Assembly: GCA_019510435.1 (NCBI GenBank)
Contig: JAEKKJ010000007.1
Location: 124,001-188,000, forward strand
Reading direction: 5' to 3'
From: Caulobacterales bacterium
GTDB lineage: Bacteria; Pseudomonadota; Alphaproteobacteria; Caulobacterales; Caulobacteraceae
DNA length: 64,000 nt
Of the stretch, positions 56,243 to 64,000 are shown piece by piece. The stretch's first letter is position 1. Every line of letters starts with the position of its first letter. Under the pieces are notes generated by a model. The model made no database searches and was not told where the DNA came from. It worked only from the letters and a program-made list of their open reading frames with translations. The translations under genes and the position numbers were made by a program.

Positions 56243-57955
56243 TCAACCCAGCCGGACCGCGCCGACCTTGGCCAGGATGCCGGCTGTTCGCACGACGGCA
56301 GCAGCCTGGAGGTTCAGCTGTGCGGCCGCTTGCGCCACGGTGACGTCGCTTGCGGCGATCAGGGCGAACAGGCGCTGCAGGAGGCTCTTGGCGGACGGAA
56401 GATCGCTGAACAGCATGCTGGCCAGGGCCGCGTCGAGGCCCGCGGTCGTCGCGCCGGGCGCCAGGCTGAGCCGGGTGGCTTCGCCGATGCGCGCCGTGGG
56501 GTAATGGCCGAACGCATGGAATGGGTCGAGGCGGGCCGAGCCCTCCTGAGGCGCCCGCTGGAGCCGGCCGGCGGTGTCCGGGTCGGCAGCCGCGGCGGCG
56601 CGGCGGGCGTTCAGCTCGCCCCAGAGCGCCTGGTACTGGCGATAGACCACGGCCCAGTCGTAGACCTCGCGGGCGCGGCGGCGGCCAGCCTCGCCCAGGC
56701 TGCGGCGACGATCGGGATTTTCGACGAGGCCGCAGAGCACTTCGGCGAGCTGGTCGAGGTCGACCGAAGTCGTAGTCGCCGCGTACCAGCAATAGTAGTC
56801 GTAGCTGACAATGCCGATCTCATGGCCGCGCGCGAGCGGCGCGCCGCAGCCGTGAGCGGGTGACCAGGTGCGGATGCGGTAGCCATCGACGCCGTCGCGG
56901 ATGGTGTCCTTGTAGCCGTCCCAGTCGGTGACCACGACCGGCAGGCCGGCCGCCATCGCCTCGATCGGCGTGAGGCCGAAGGTCTCCTGGATGTTGTCGG
57001 AGAGCGAGACGAAGAGATCGGCCGCGGCCCAGGCGTGGCCGCGGGGGATCGGATCGCGCCCTTCGACGAACCGGACGTCCACGTCGGGGGCGAATTGGGC
57101 CGCGCCGTCGGCGAACGCCTTGGCGACCGCGTCGTTGGGGGACCAGCCGCACATGAGGAGCGCGATCCGCTGGCCGGTGCGCCTGGCGGCGGCCTGGAGG
57201 CCGTGGAACATCGGGTAGGGGTGGGCCTTGGCGTGGAACACCAGCCGGCCGACGAAGAGGGCGGTGACCTGGTCGGGCGCGAGGCCCAGGGCCTCGCGGC
57301 CTGCCGCCCGCGCCTCGGGCGTGATGGCGTAGTCGTCGCAGTGGACGCCGAGCGGGATGATCGGCAGCTGCGGCATGGGGATGGACACCGCCGGGCCGAA
57401 ACGCCAGCGCAGGTAGTCCGTCTCGGCCTCGTGAACCCGGCGGATGGTCTCGACCACCGATGACGAGGTGCAGACCAGGGCGTCCCACGGCTCGACCGGC
57501 TCGCGCAGCAGGCCGACGATCTCGTCCATGGAGCCGGCGCTGGCGGTGGTGTGAGTGACGCCGCAGAGCGAGAAGGCGGCGGGTCCGCTGCGCAGGCGCA
57601 GGCGCGAATGGGTCGCGACGGTGATGTCCGCCAGATAGAGCACGCCGACTTCGCCCACGCGCGAAATCTCGTCGGCCGGGATGGCGACGATCGGTGCGGT
57701 CGGGTCGATCTCCTGGACGATCTTGTTGAAGCCCGACGCCAGCTGGGCGGTGCGCACCAGCCCGTAGACGGAGGCCTGGCCCCGCGCCTGGACCGCCGCC
57801 TTGAGGAAGCCATAGCCGGCCGCCTGGCGGCCCATGAGCTTGGGCTTGGCCATGTCGTAGGCGTCCGGCTCGGCCCGGACGACCGCAGTGGCCGGGACTG
57901 GGGAAGAAGGCTCTGACACGGGGCTCCACGGCGTCTGCTGCGAGGGCCGGATCAA
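56243..57955 (-). CDS. glycosyltransferase family 4-like protein with C-terminal extension
   Basis: ALFVGRLVFHAKAHPYPMFHGLQAA...DLFVSLSDNIQETFGLTPIEAMAAGLPVVVTDWDGYKDTIRDGVDG; start uncertain. Confidence 0.83.
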   Translation of the reverse strand: MIRPSQQTPWSPVSEPSSPVPATAVVRAEPDAYDMAKPKLMGRQAAGYGFLKAAVQARGQASVYGLVRTAQLASGFNKIVQEIDPTAPIVAIPADEISRVGEVGVLYLADITVATHSRLRLRSGPAAFSLCGVTHTTASAGSMDEIVGLLREPVEPWDALVCTSSSVVETIRRVHEAETDYLRWRFGPAVSIPMPQLPIIPLGVHCDDYAITPEARAAGREALGLAPDQVTALFVGRLVFHAKAHPYPMFHGLQAAARRTGQRIALLMCGWSPNDAVAKAFADGAAQFAPDVDVRFVEGRDPIPRGHAWAAADLFVSLSDNIQETFGLTPIEAMAAGLPVVVTDWDGYKDTIRDGVDGYRIRTWSPAHGCGAPLARGHEIGIVSYDYYCWYAATTTSVDLDQLAEVLCGLVENPDRRRSLGEAGRRRAREVYDWAVVYRQYQALWGELNARRAAAAADPDTAGRLQRAPQEGSARLDPFHAFGHYPTARIGEATRLSLAPGATTAGLDAALASMLFSDLPSAKSLLQRLFALIAASDVTVAQAAAQLNLQAAAVVRTAGILAKVGAVRLG

Positions 57956-58009
57956 TGCGGCGTTCGCGCCGCCGACACAAGCCGCGCGCGCGGCGTCAGC
58001 GAGAGCAAG

Positions 58010-59542
58010 ATGAAGATACCCCTCGAGCTACCGCCGGGGCTGAACGGCGATGACACCAGCTATGGGGCCGCGGGCCGTTGGGCCGACGGGTCGAACGTGC
58101 GGTTCAGGCTGGGCCGTCCCGAGACGATCGGCGGCTGGGAACGGCTGATGAGCGAGCCGCTGACCGGCGTCTGCCGGGCGGTGTTCCCCTGGACCGACAA
58201 CGGCGGCGTCCTGAACGTGGCGTTCGGGACCCATTCGAAGCTGCAGCTCTGGCGCGGCGGGGCCCTGTTCGACGTCACGCCGGCCAGCGGGTTTGCGGCG
58301 GGCGCGATCGATGGGGCGGGCTCGGCGGGCTACGGCACCGGCGGCTATGGCGTGGGCGGTTACGGCCTTTCCTCGGCGTTGGACTATTTCCCGCTGACCT
58401 GGTCGTTCGGCGCCTGGGGCCAGCAGCTGCTGGCCAGTCCGCGGAACCAGACGATCTTCGCCTGGACCAACAACACCGCCCAGCCGGCGCAGGCCCTGGC
58501 CAACGCGCCGGCCAACGTCACCCACATGCTGGTGGCGCCCCAGGACGGCGGCTACCAGGTCTTCGCCCTGGGCTGCAACGAGGAGGTCTCGGGGGTCTTC
58601 AATCCCCTGTGCATCCGCCACTCGTCGATCCGCAACAACACGGAATGGAGCACCAGCGCGTCAGGGTCGACGGCGCGGGAGTATGTGCTGACCGGCGGGG
58701 GCCGGATCGTCGCCGGGCGGATGTGCGGGCCCTACATGTTGGTCTGGACCGGCGACGCCCTGTTCCTCGGGGCGTTCGTGGGCGCCCTGAACCAGCCGTG
58801 GCGATTCGAACGGGTGGGGCGCAACTGCGGCCTGATCGGGCCCAATGCGGCGGTGGTGGTGGGACAGACGGCCTTCTGGGCCAGTCCCGACCGCCAGTTC
58901 TACCGCTATTCGCCCGGCGGCCAGCCGGAGCCGGTCACCTGTCCCATCCGACGCGATTTCGCCGAGGAGTTGGCGGCGAGCCAGGGCGACAAGGTGGTGG
59001 CCTCGTCCAACGCTGAGTTCGCCGAGGTGAGGTTCGATTACCCGGACCGCCGCGACGGCTATGAGAACAGCCGGTTCCTGGCGGTGGCCGTGGACGGTCC
59101 CGACGCCGGCGCATGGCACCGCGGGCAGATGGCGCGGACAGCGTTCGTAGACGCCGGGCCTTCGGCCTATCCGATCGGGGCTGCGTTCGACGGTTCGGTG
59201 TTCCTGCACGAAAAGGGGCGCTCGGCGGACGGATCCAGCTTCGCCTGGTTCGTCGAGACCGCGGACACCTACCTGGATCCCGAGCGGACCTTGCTCGTGC
59301 GGGGCCTGTGGCCTGACTTCAAGGACCAGATCGGGCCCGTGACGGTGAGGCTCGCCGCGCGGCTGCATCCGCAGGACAGCGGCCAGCCGCCGGCCGCAGT
59401 GGCCATGGCCCCGGGCGAGCCCAAGGCGGACCTGTTGGCCAGCGGTCGGGTCTTCCGCATTCGCTTTTCGGGCGAGAGCGCCCCCACCGGCTGCCGGATC
59501 GGCAAGCCCGTCTTCGACGTCGCGCCCGCGGGGCTCGGCTAA
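58010..59542 (+). CDS. phage packaged-DNA stabilization / tail hub protein (P22 gp10-like)
   Basis: GRWADGSNVRFRLGRPETIGGWERL...GVCRAVFPWTDNGGVLNVAFGTHSKLQLW (propeller-like). Confidence 0.7.
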   Translation: MKIPLELPPGLNGDDTSYGAAGRWADGSNVRFRLGRPETIGGWERLMSEPLTGVCRAVFPWTDNGGVLNVAFGTHSKLQLWRGGALFDVTPASGFAAGAIDGAGSAGYGTGGYGVGGYGLSSALDYFPLTWSFGAWGQQLLASPRNQTIFAWTNNTAQPAQALANAPANVTHMLVAPQDGGYQVFALGCNEEVSGVFNPLCIRHSSIRNNTEWSTSASGSTAREYVLTGGGRIVAGRMCGPYMLVWTGDALFLGAFVGALNQPWRFERVGRNCGLIGPNAAVVVGQTAFWASPDRQFYRYSPGGQPEPVTCPIRRDFAEELAASQGDKVVASSNAEFAEVRFDYPDRRDGYENSRFLAVAVDGPDAGAWHRGQMARTAFVDAGPSAYPIGAAFDGSVFLHEKGRSADGSSFAWFVETADTYLDPERTLLVRGLWPDFKDQIGPVTVRLAARLHPQDSGQPPAAVAMAPGEPKADLLASGRVFRIRFSGESAPTGCRIGKPVFDVAPAGLG

Positions 59543-59569
59543 CCGCTAGTTTCAGCAGGAGATTGCAGA

Positions 59570-60682
59570 ATGCCCGACCTTGGGCTGTCGTTCGGCGGCA
59601 GCGCCGAACACAGCAACACCTCGTCGAACTTCAATTCGAACTCGAACACGGTCGCGAATTCGAACAGCAGCTCGATCACCAACACCAATCAGAACGGCAC
59701 GTTTCACAACACCACCTCTCCGGTCGTGCCGGAGTGGGGCTCGTCGCTGGTGCAGGGCGCGGCCGGGCGGGTCGGCGGCCTCTTGAACCTCAATCCGGAG
59801 AGCCTGGTGGCGCCGGAGAACGGGCTGCAGCACCAGGCCATCGCCAACGCCGGCGGACTGGGTAACCTGGAGTTCAACTATGACAAGGCCGCCGACCTGA
59901 CGCGCGGTGCGGGGGACACCTCCTGGCTGCACCCCTTCATGACCAGCGCAGCGCCATCAGCGGCGGCTGGGCAGGCGTCCAGCTATCTCAATCAGTACAT
60001 GAACCCCTACCTGAACCAGGTGGTGGATTCGAGCGCGGCGGACTTCGACGCGCACGCCGGCCAGGTGCGCGCGCAGCAAGCGCTGGACTTGGCCGGCTCC
60101 GGGGCCTTTGGGGGTTCGGGCGCCGCCCTGACCCAGAGCATGACCGAGGGCGAACTGGCGCGGGCGCGCGCCTCCACGCTCTCGGGCCTGCGTTCGCAAG
60201 GCTTCAACACCGCGCTGGGCGCGGCGGCGGGCGATGCCGATCGCAGCACCCAGGCGGCCATCACCAACGCCCAGCTGGGCCTGCAGAACCGCGCGCAGCA
60301 GGCCGGCTTCGGCTTCCAGGGCCAACAGCAACAACTGCAGGCCGCCAACCAGCTGGTGCAGCTGTCGAACGCCCACGACGACAACGCCCGAGCCAACATC
60401 GCCACCCAGGCGAACATGGGCGGCGTGCTGCGCGGCATCGACACCGACCTGCGGCAGGCGCCGGTGACCAACACTCAGCAGGTGGTGGCGATGCTAAGTG
60501 GCCTGCCGATCAACCTGTTCGTGGGCCAGGACGCGCAGGGCCAGTCCTCGCAGACCGGGACGAGCAACACGGACACCACTGCCAACGAGAACAGCACGAC
60601 CACGACCAGCGGCTCGAGCCAGAGCAAGAGCAGTGGAACGACCGTGAAGGCCAACGCTGGCCTGACTGTTCCGGTGGGCTGA
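59570..60682 (+). CDS. phage structural/ejection-type protein, Asn/Ser-rich N-terminus
   Basis: NTSSNFNSNSNTVANSNSSSITNTNQNG...QQALDLAGSGAFGGSGAALTQSMTEGELARARASTLSGLRSQGFNTALG. Confidence 0.6.
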   Translation: MPDLGLSFGGSAEHSNTSSNFNSNSNTVANSNSSSITNTNQNGTFHNTTSPVVPEWGSSLVQGAAGRVGGLLNLNPESLVAPENGLQHQAIANAGGLGNLEFNYDKAADLTRGAGDTSWLHPFMTSAAPSAAAGQASSYLNQYMNPYLNQVVDSSAADFDAHAGQVRAQQALDLAGSGAFGGSGAALTQSMTEGELARARASTLSGLRSQGFNTALGAAAGDADRSTQAAITNAQLGLQNRAQQAGFGFQGQQQQLQAANQLVQLSNAHDDNARANIATQANMGGVLRGIDTDLRQAPVTNTQQVVAMLSGLPINLFVGQDAQGQSSQTGTSNTDTTANENSTTTTSGSSQSKSSGTTVKANAGLTVPVG

Positions 60683-60709
60683 TCGCTTCGTCGCCGCCAG
60701 GAGACCTCA

Positions 60710-60979
60710 ATGACCACGCAATCCGAACGCCTGGCCGCTGTGGAGCAGCGGCTGGGCGACCACGAGGCGCGCTGCGAGGAGCGGCTCGCCGAGATCAAGG
60801 CGACCTCGGCCTCAACCCTGCGGGCGGTCGAGGGCCTCAAGGGCAGGGCCTGGGGCGTGACCGCAGCTCTGCTGGCCTGGGCGCTGGCGCAGCTGTGGAG
60901 CGCCAATGCGGTCCGCATCGAGCGGCTCGAGGCCCGGGCGCCCCATACGCAGGAGGCCATCCGTGTCGCCGCCCGTTGA
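60710..60979 (+). CDS. small coiled-coil/TM phage protein
   Basis: TTQSERLAAVEQRLGDHEARCEERLAEIKATSASTLRAVEGLKGRAWGVTAALLAWALAQLW. Confidence 0.6.
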   Translation: MTTQSERLAAVEQRLGDHEARCEERLAEIKATSASTLRAVEGLKGRAWGVTAALLAWALAQLWSANAVRIERLEARAPHTQEAIRVAAR

Positions 60980-61202
60980 GGTCCGCTGGTTCTGGCGGCG
61001 CGTCTACACCTATGCCGCGACACTGCTGAACAGCGCGGGCGTGACGGCCATCATCTGGCGCATCAATGACGCCGAGGCGCTGAAGTGGCTGGGGCTGGCG
61101 CTGGTGGGCGCGAACGTGGCGACCGCCACCCTCTATCTAGCCGGCGCCACCGTGACCGACTGGGCCAAGCTGGCCGCGGCCGCCCGCCACGCCGCCGACT
61201 GA
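60963..61202 (+). CDS. holin-like small membrane protein
   Basis: GTG start; WFWRRVYTYAATLLNSAGVTAIIWRINDAEALKWLGLALVGANVATATLYLAG. Confidence 0.55.
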   Translation: MSPPVEVRWFWRRVYTYAATLLNSAGVTAIIWRINDAEALKWLGLALVGANVATATLYLAGATVTDWAKLAAAARHAAD

Positions 61203-61225
61203 TCCGAACCCTCAGGAACATCGAC

Positions 61226-61657
61226 ATGACCACACCGCTATCGGCGCACTTCGCGCTGGAGGAACTCGCGTGCACACAGCATCGCGAGATCGACAATCGG
61301 CCGCCGCCGGACGTGGTGGCGGTGCTGCGTTCGACCTCGGCGCGCCTGGAGGAGGTGCGCAGGCTGCTGGGGGACCGGGTGATCTCGGTGTCCAGCGGCT
61401 ATCGCTGCCCGCAGCTCAACCGGGCCGTCGGCGGGGCGCGAGCGTCCGCCCACCTCACTGGCCACGCGGTCGATTTCAACTGCTACAGCTTCGGCGATCC
61501 CCAGGCGGTGTGCCGGGCTATCGCGGGCTCGGACCTGGCCTTCGACCAGCTCATCGAGGAAGGCACGTGGACGCACGTCTCCTTCGATCCGCGCATGCGC
61601 CGGCAGGTGCTGACGCGCCGCGCCGGCGGCGGATACGAATTGGGGCTGCCGTCGTGA
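61226..61657 (+). CDS. peptidase M15A family endolysin
   Basis: FALEELACTQHREIDN...SVSSGYRCPQLNRAVGGARASAHLTGHAVDFNC...DQLIEEGTWTHVSF. Confidence 0.9.
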   Translation: MTTPLSAHFALEELACTQHREIDNRPPPDVVAVLRSTSARLEEVRRLLGDRVISVSSGYRCPQLNRAVGGARASAHLTGHAVDFNCYSFGDPQAVCRAIAGSDLAFDQLIEEGTWTHVSFDPRMRRQVLTRRAGGGYELGLPS

Positions 61658-62091
61658 TGCCGCGCACGATCGCAGCCCTGGTCGGGCTGGGGGCCGTGCT
61701 GGCGGCAGCGCTCGGTCTCTACTGGAAGGGCCGGCTCGAGGGCGCGGCGGGCGAGCGTCCGAAGGTGGAGGCCGCGGTCGCCCAGGCCGCTGTCGCGGGG
61801 CTGGAGACCCGCGGCGCGGCCGAGAGCGCCCAGCGGGTCGAGGTCGTGGTCCGCCAGCGCGAGGACGCCGTCCGCAGCGTCGCGCAACTCACTGAAGCCG
61901 CCCTGAAATCGGAGGACGCCCATGCGCCTTTGGATCCCGCTCGCGTCAGCCGCCTGCGCGCTGACGACCAGCAGCTGTGCCGCGCTGCGCCCGACCTTGC
62001 CGGCTGCGCCGAGGGTGGACATGCCGGCGGAGGCGAGCCGCCCGTGCGACCTCTACCGTCTGCCGCCGGCGCCGACCCAGGCCGACCTTGA
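61657..62091 (+). CDS. i-spanin-like (Rz-type) protein
   Basis: N-terminal TM, Ala/Glu coiled coil, directly after the endolysin (TGATG overlap). Confidence 0.6.
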   Translation: MPRTIAALVGLGAVLAAALGLYWKGRLEGAAGERPKVEAAVAQAAVAGLETRGAAESAQRVEVVVRQREDAVRSVAQLTEAALKSEDAHAPLDPARVSRLRADDQQLCRAAPDLAGCAEGGHAGGGEPPVRPLPSAAGADPGRP

Positions 62092-62227
62092 GGTCGGCTA
62101 CGCCACGCGCGGCGCGCAGATCCTGGCCTGCGACGCGGCCCGGCGCCTGGCGGTGCAGACCCATGAGGCGGAGCATGAGCTGGAGGACGCAGCGCGCGGT
62201 AAGCGGCGGGGAGGTATCAGCCGCTAG
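61922..62227 (+). CDS. o-spanin-like (Rz1-type) lipoprotein
   Basis: MRLWIPLASAACALTTSSCAALRPTLPAAP lipobox-like; alternate-frame overlap with the i-spanin. Confidence 0.6.
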   Translation: MRLWIPLASAACALTTSSCAALRPTLPAAPRVDMPAEASRPCDLYRLPPAPTQADLEVGYATRGAQILACDAARRLAVQTHEAEHELEDAARGKRRGGISR

Positions 62228-62802
62228 CGGTCGGGCCGGGCGGCGCGTTCTGCCTCCGCCAGCCGCCGGACATAGCCAGCGATGTCCGCCGGCCAGGCGG
62301 TGACCAGGGTGTCGAAGGCCGCGTCGTTCGCGGCGAACAACGCCCGGGAAGCCTCCTCGAAGCCCGGAAGGTCGCCCGCGAGCGCGGACATCACGCGATA
62401 GAGTGCGTCTCGTGACTGCCGATGGCGGTCGGTCGAGGTCGTCGCGCGCCGGGCTTCTTCGACGAGTCGCCGAAGGGTGGCCGACGCGCCGCCAGGCTGG
62501 GCTGCGAGCCACTGCCAGTGGCGGGGCAGGAGGGTGATTTCGCGCGCGACGACGCCGAGGCGCGGGCGGCCCCGGCCCTTGCCGCTCGAAGACGGCTCCG
62601 TCGGGGCGCTGCGCGCCAGGTAAGCCTCGACCGCCGGCTGGGGACCGAAGCGGAGGTCGAGGTCGACGGGGTGGCCCGTGGCGTCGTTGAAGATCGATAC
62701 GTTGGCGTCGGCATCGGCCGCGGCGCGCGCGACCGTCGATAGGTCACCCGTGGCAAGCTGGCGGGCGCCCAGGAAGGCCGTGAACGTGTCGGAGGGCGGC
62801 AT
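62224..62802 (-). CDS. DUF2239 family protein
   Basis: TFTAFLGARQLATGDL...RPRLGVVAREITLLPRHWQWLAAQPGGASATLRRLVEEARR. Confidence 0.87.
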   Translation of the reverse strand: MPPSDTFTAFLGARQLATGDLSTVARAAADADANVSIFNDATGHPVDLDLRFGPQPAVEAYLARSAPTEPSSSGKGRGRPRLGVVAREITLLPRHWQWLAAQPGGASATLRRLVEEARRATTSTDRHRQSRDALYRVMSALAGDLPGFEEASRALFAANDAAFDTLVTAWPADIAGYVRRLAEAERAARPDR

Positions 62803-62925
62803 GGGCGCTCCATATCGCCGATCGCAATCGCGGCCCGCATGGCGACGGCGCCGAGCCGGTCCATCGCCGCCGAGTGGTCTTCGGGGCGATAGGCGTGTCC
62901 CCAGGGCTTTGACACCCTACGCAAA

Positions 62926-62965
62926 CATGGCGCCGCCCGGCAGGTTTGAACTGCCGACCTCAGCC
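62926..62965 (-). other. tRNA 3'-end-like fragment (T-arm, acceptor 3' strand, CCA); candidate attachment site
   Basis: Minus strand AGGTC-GGCAG-TTCAAAC-CTGCC-GGGCGGC-G-CCA; no matching 5' half (GCCGCCC) upstream. Confidence 0.45.
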
Positions 62966-63120
62966 TTACTGGGTGGCATGAATACTTGCTGAAACTGATA
63001 ATACTTATCATATATTCGGCAGAAACTTGAGAAAATCCAAGTCTAGTACGTCTTGTTCGCGGTTGTTTCAGTACAGTTGCTACCCCGGGGGGCGGCGGCC
63101 GGTCAAGATCGTTCGCATCA

Positions 63121-63340
63121 TGTCGCGCAAACGCTGCACGCTTACCCGCTGGCTTGTCGATGCCGCCGCCCCCGCCACCAGCGACTATGTGATCTGGGAT
63201 TCCACGGTCATGGGCTTCGGTCTGTGGGTGCGGCCCTCCGGCGCCAAGAGCTTCGCGATGATGTTCCGCGCGGCCGCCGCTACCGGTGTTTCACCATCGG
63301 CGCCTTCGGCGCGCCGCGCGCCTATGGCCGCCCTCGGCGC
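63121..63340 (+). pseudogene. truncated, frameshifted tyrosine integrase N-terminus
   Basis: LTRWLVDAAAPATSDYVIWDSTVMGFGLWVRPSGAKSFAMMFRA, then in the next frame GRRYRCFTIGAFGAP; no catalytic domain. Confidence 0.75.
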
Positions 63341-64000
63341 CTTCGCAGTTCCCGGGCGTCCTGATCCAGCGCGGGGGCGGCAAAGGGTTCCGGACCCACG
63401 GTGCGCCCGAATTTGATCGCGCGCGTGACGCCGCGATAGCTCCGCAGGGTCGGGTGGGAAATCGGCGCGATGATCTGCTCCGCGGCGACCTGGGGATCGT
63501 CGAACATGTCCTCCACGGGGCGCACCCTGGAGCAGGGCACCGCTTCGTTGAACAGGCGCTCCCATTCGGCCGCGGGCCGCGACAGCAGGACTTCACGCAG
63601 CTTGGGCACGATCTCGCCCGCCCGATCCGCGCGCTTGCGGACGCTGTCATAGCGGGGATCGTCCGCGAAGGCGGCCAGGCCGGTCAATTCGCACAGGGCC
63701 TTCCAGAACCTCGGCGTATTGGCGGAGATATAGATGTAGCCGTCGGCTGTCGGGTAGAGCCCGGTGACGCCGCCCGAGCGCATGTCCCGCGGCACATCCC
63801 GCGCCTCGCCTTCGCCCTCGACCATGCGGGCCGACTGCATGGCCAGCGCGCTGCGGAGCAGCGAGACGCCGACATACTGCCCCTGCTGGCTGCGCTCGCG
63901 CTCGAAGAGGGCGGAGGCGACGCCCCCGGCGACGAGCGCGGCCGCGTAGTAGTCCACCGGAGAGCCATAGGTCAGCTCCGGCGGGCCGTCGCGCTTGCCC
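63322..64000 (-). CDS. CaiB/BaiF CoA-transferase family protein, 5' end beyond window
   Basis: VDYYAAALVAGGVASALFERERSQQGQYVGVSLLRSALAMQ...AEWERLFNEAVPCSRVRPVEDMFDDPQV. Confidence 0.9.
   Translation of the reverse strand, partial: GKRDGPPELTYGSPVDYYAAALVAGGVASALFERERSQQGQYVGVSLLRSALAMQSARMVEGEGEARDVPRDMRSGGVTGLYPTADGYIYISANTPRFWKALCELTGLAAFADDPRYDSVRKRADRAGEIVPKLREVLLSRPAAEWERLFNEAVPCSRVRPVEDMFDDPQVAAEQIIAPISHPTLRSYRGVTRAIKFGRTVGPEPFAAPALDQDARELRRRRGRP

Noticed and set aside
34340-62227. Classical RcGTA-type gene transfer agent
   Set aside because: Gene content (P22-type portal/coat, gp10-like protein, S24 repressor) and order do not match the RcGTA cluster; a domesticated particle is only a hypothesis.
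62926-63000. Complete tRNA gene
   Set aside because: Only the T-arm/acceptor 3' half is convincing; no 5' acceptor strand, D-arm or standard anticodon loop found.
63054-63069. GTTCGCGGTTGTTTC near the integrase remnant as another SOS box
   Set aside because: Second half-site is TTTC, not GTTC; single near-match without a clear promoter.

Overview
High-GC alphaproteobacterial chromosome segment, most like Caulobacteraceae (Phenylobacterium/Caulobacter-like) by protein content. About 1-33 kb is chromosomal: an envelope/exopolysaccharide region (acyltransferase, PagL-like deacylase, three sugar transferases, a ManC-AGE fusion, nucleotide-sugar dehydrogenase, UDP-glucuronate epimerase-like protein, GT2, WbpM/CapD-like protein), two TonB receptors (one in a FecI-FecR-TBDR locus), pckG, a Phd/PIN toxin-antitoxin pair, queF and cysE. 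About 34.3-62.2 kb is a mosaic, probably defective, podovirus-like (P22-type head) prophage: S24 repressor, terminase, portal, scaffold, P22-like coat, adaptor, gp10-like protein, M15 endolysin and spanins, interspersed with accessory genes. The most striking signal is a set of GTTC-N7-GTTC direct repeats (the alphaproteobacterial LexA/SOS box) at 32662, 36086, 42706, 44237, 45361, 48141 and 50548. Six of the seven lie in or beside prophage intergenic regions. Four sit at or just upstream of the starts of minus-strand accessory genes, including two paralogous secreted Cys-containing proteins with the box about 58 bp upstream of each. Three belong to a repeated cassette of SOS box, sigma70-like promoter and hairpin leader, found ahead of a muramidase-like gene, the portal gene and an apparently ORF-less region. 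Other prophage signals are a BlaI/CopY-family regulator with a TACA-N2-TGTA operator, a paired inverted-repeat operator at the repressor, a methyltransferase/glycosyltransferase cassette next to a glycine-rich tail-type protein, an IS1595 remnant, and a tRNA 3'-end-like fragment beside a frameshifted integrase remnant at the right edge. All calls come from reading the sequence and the supplied ORF track; no database search was run.
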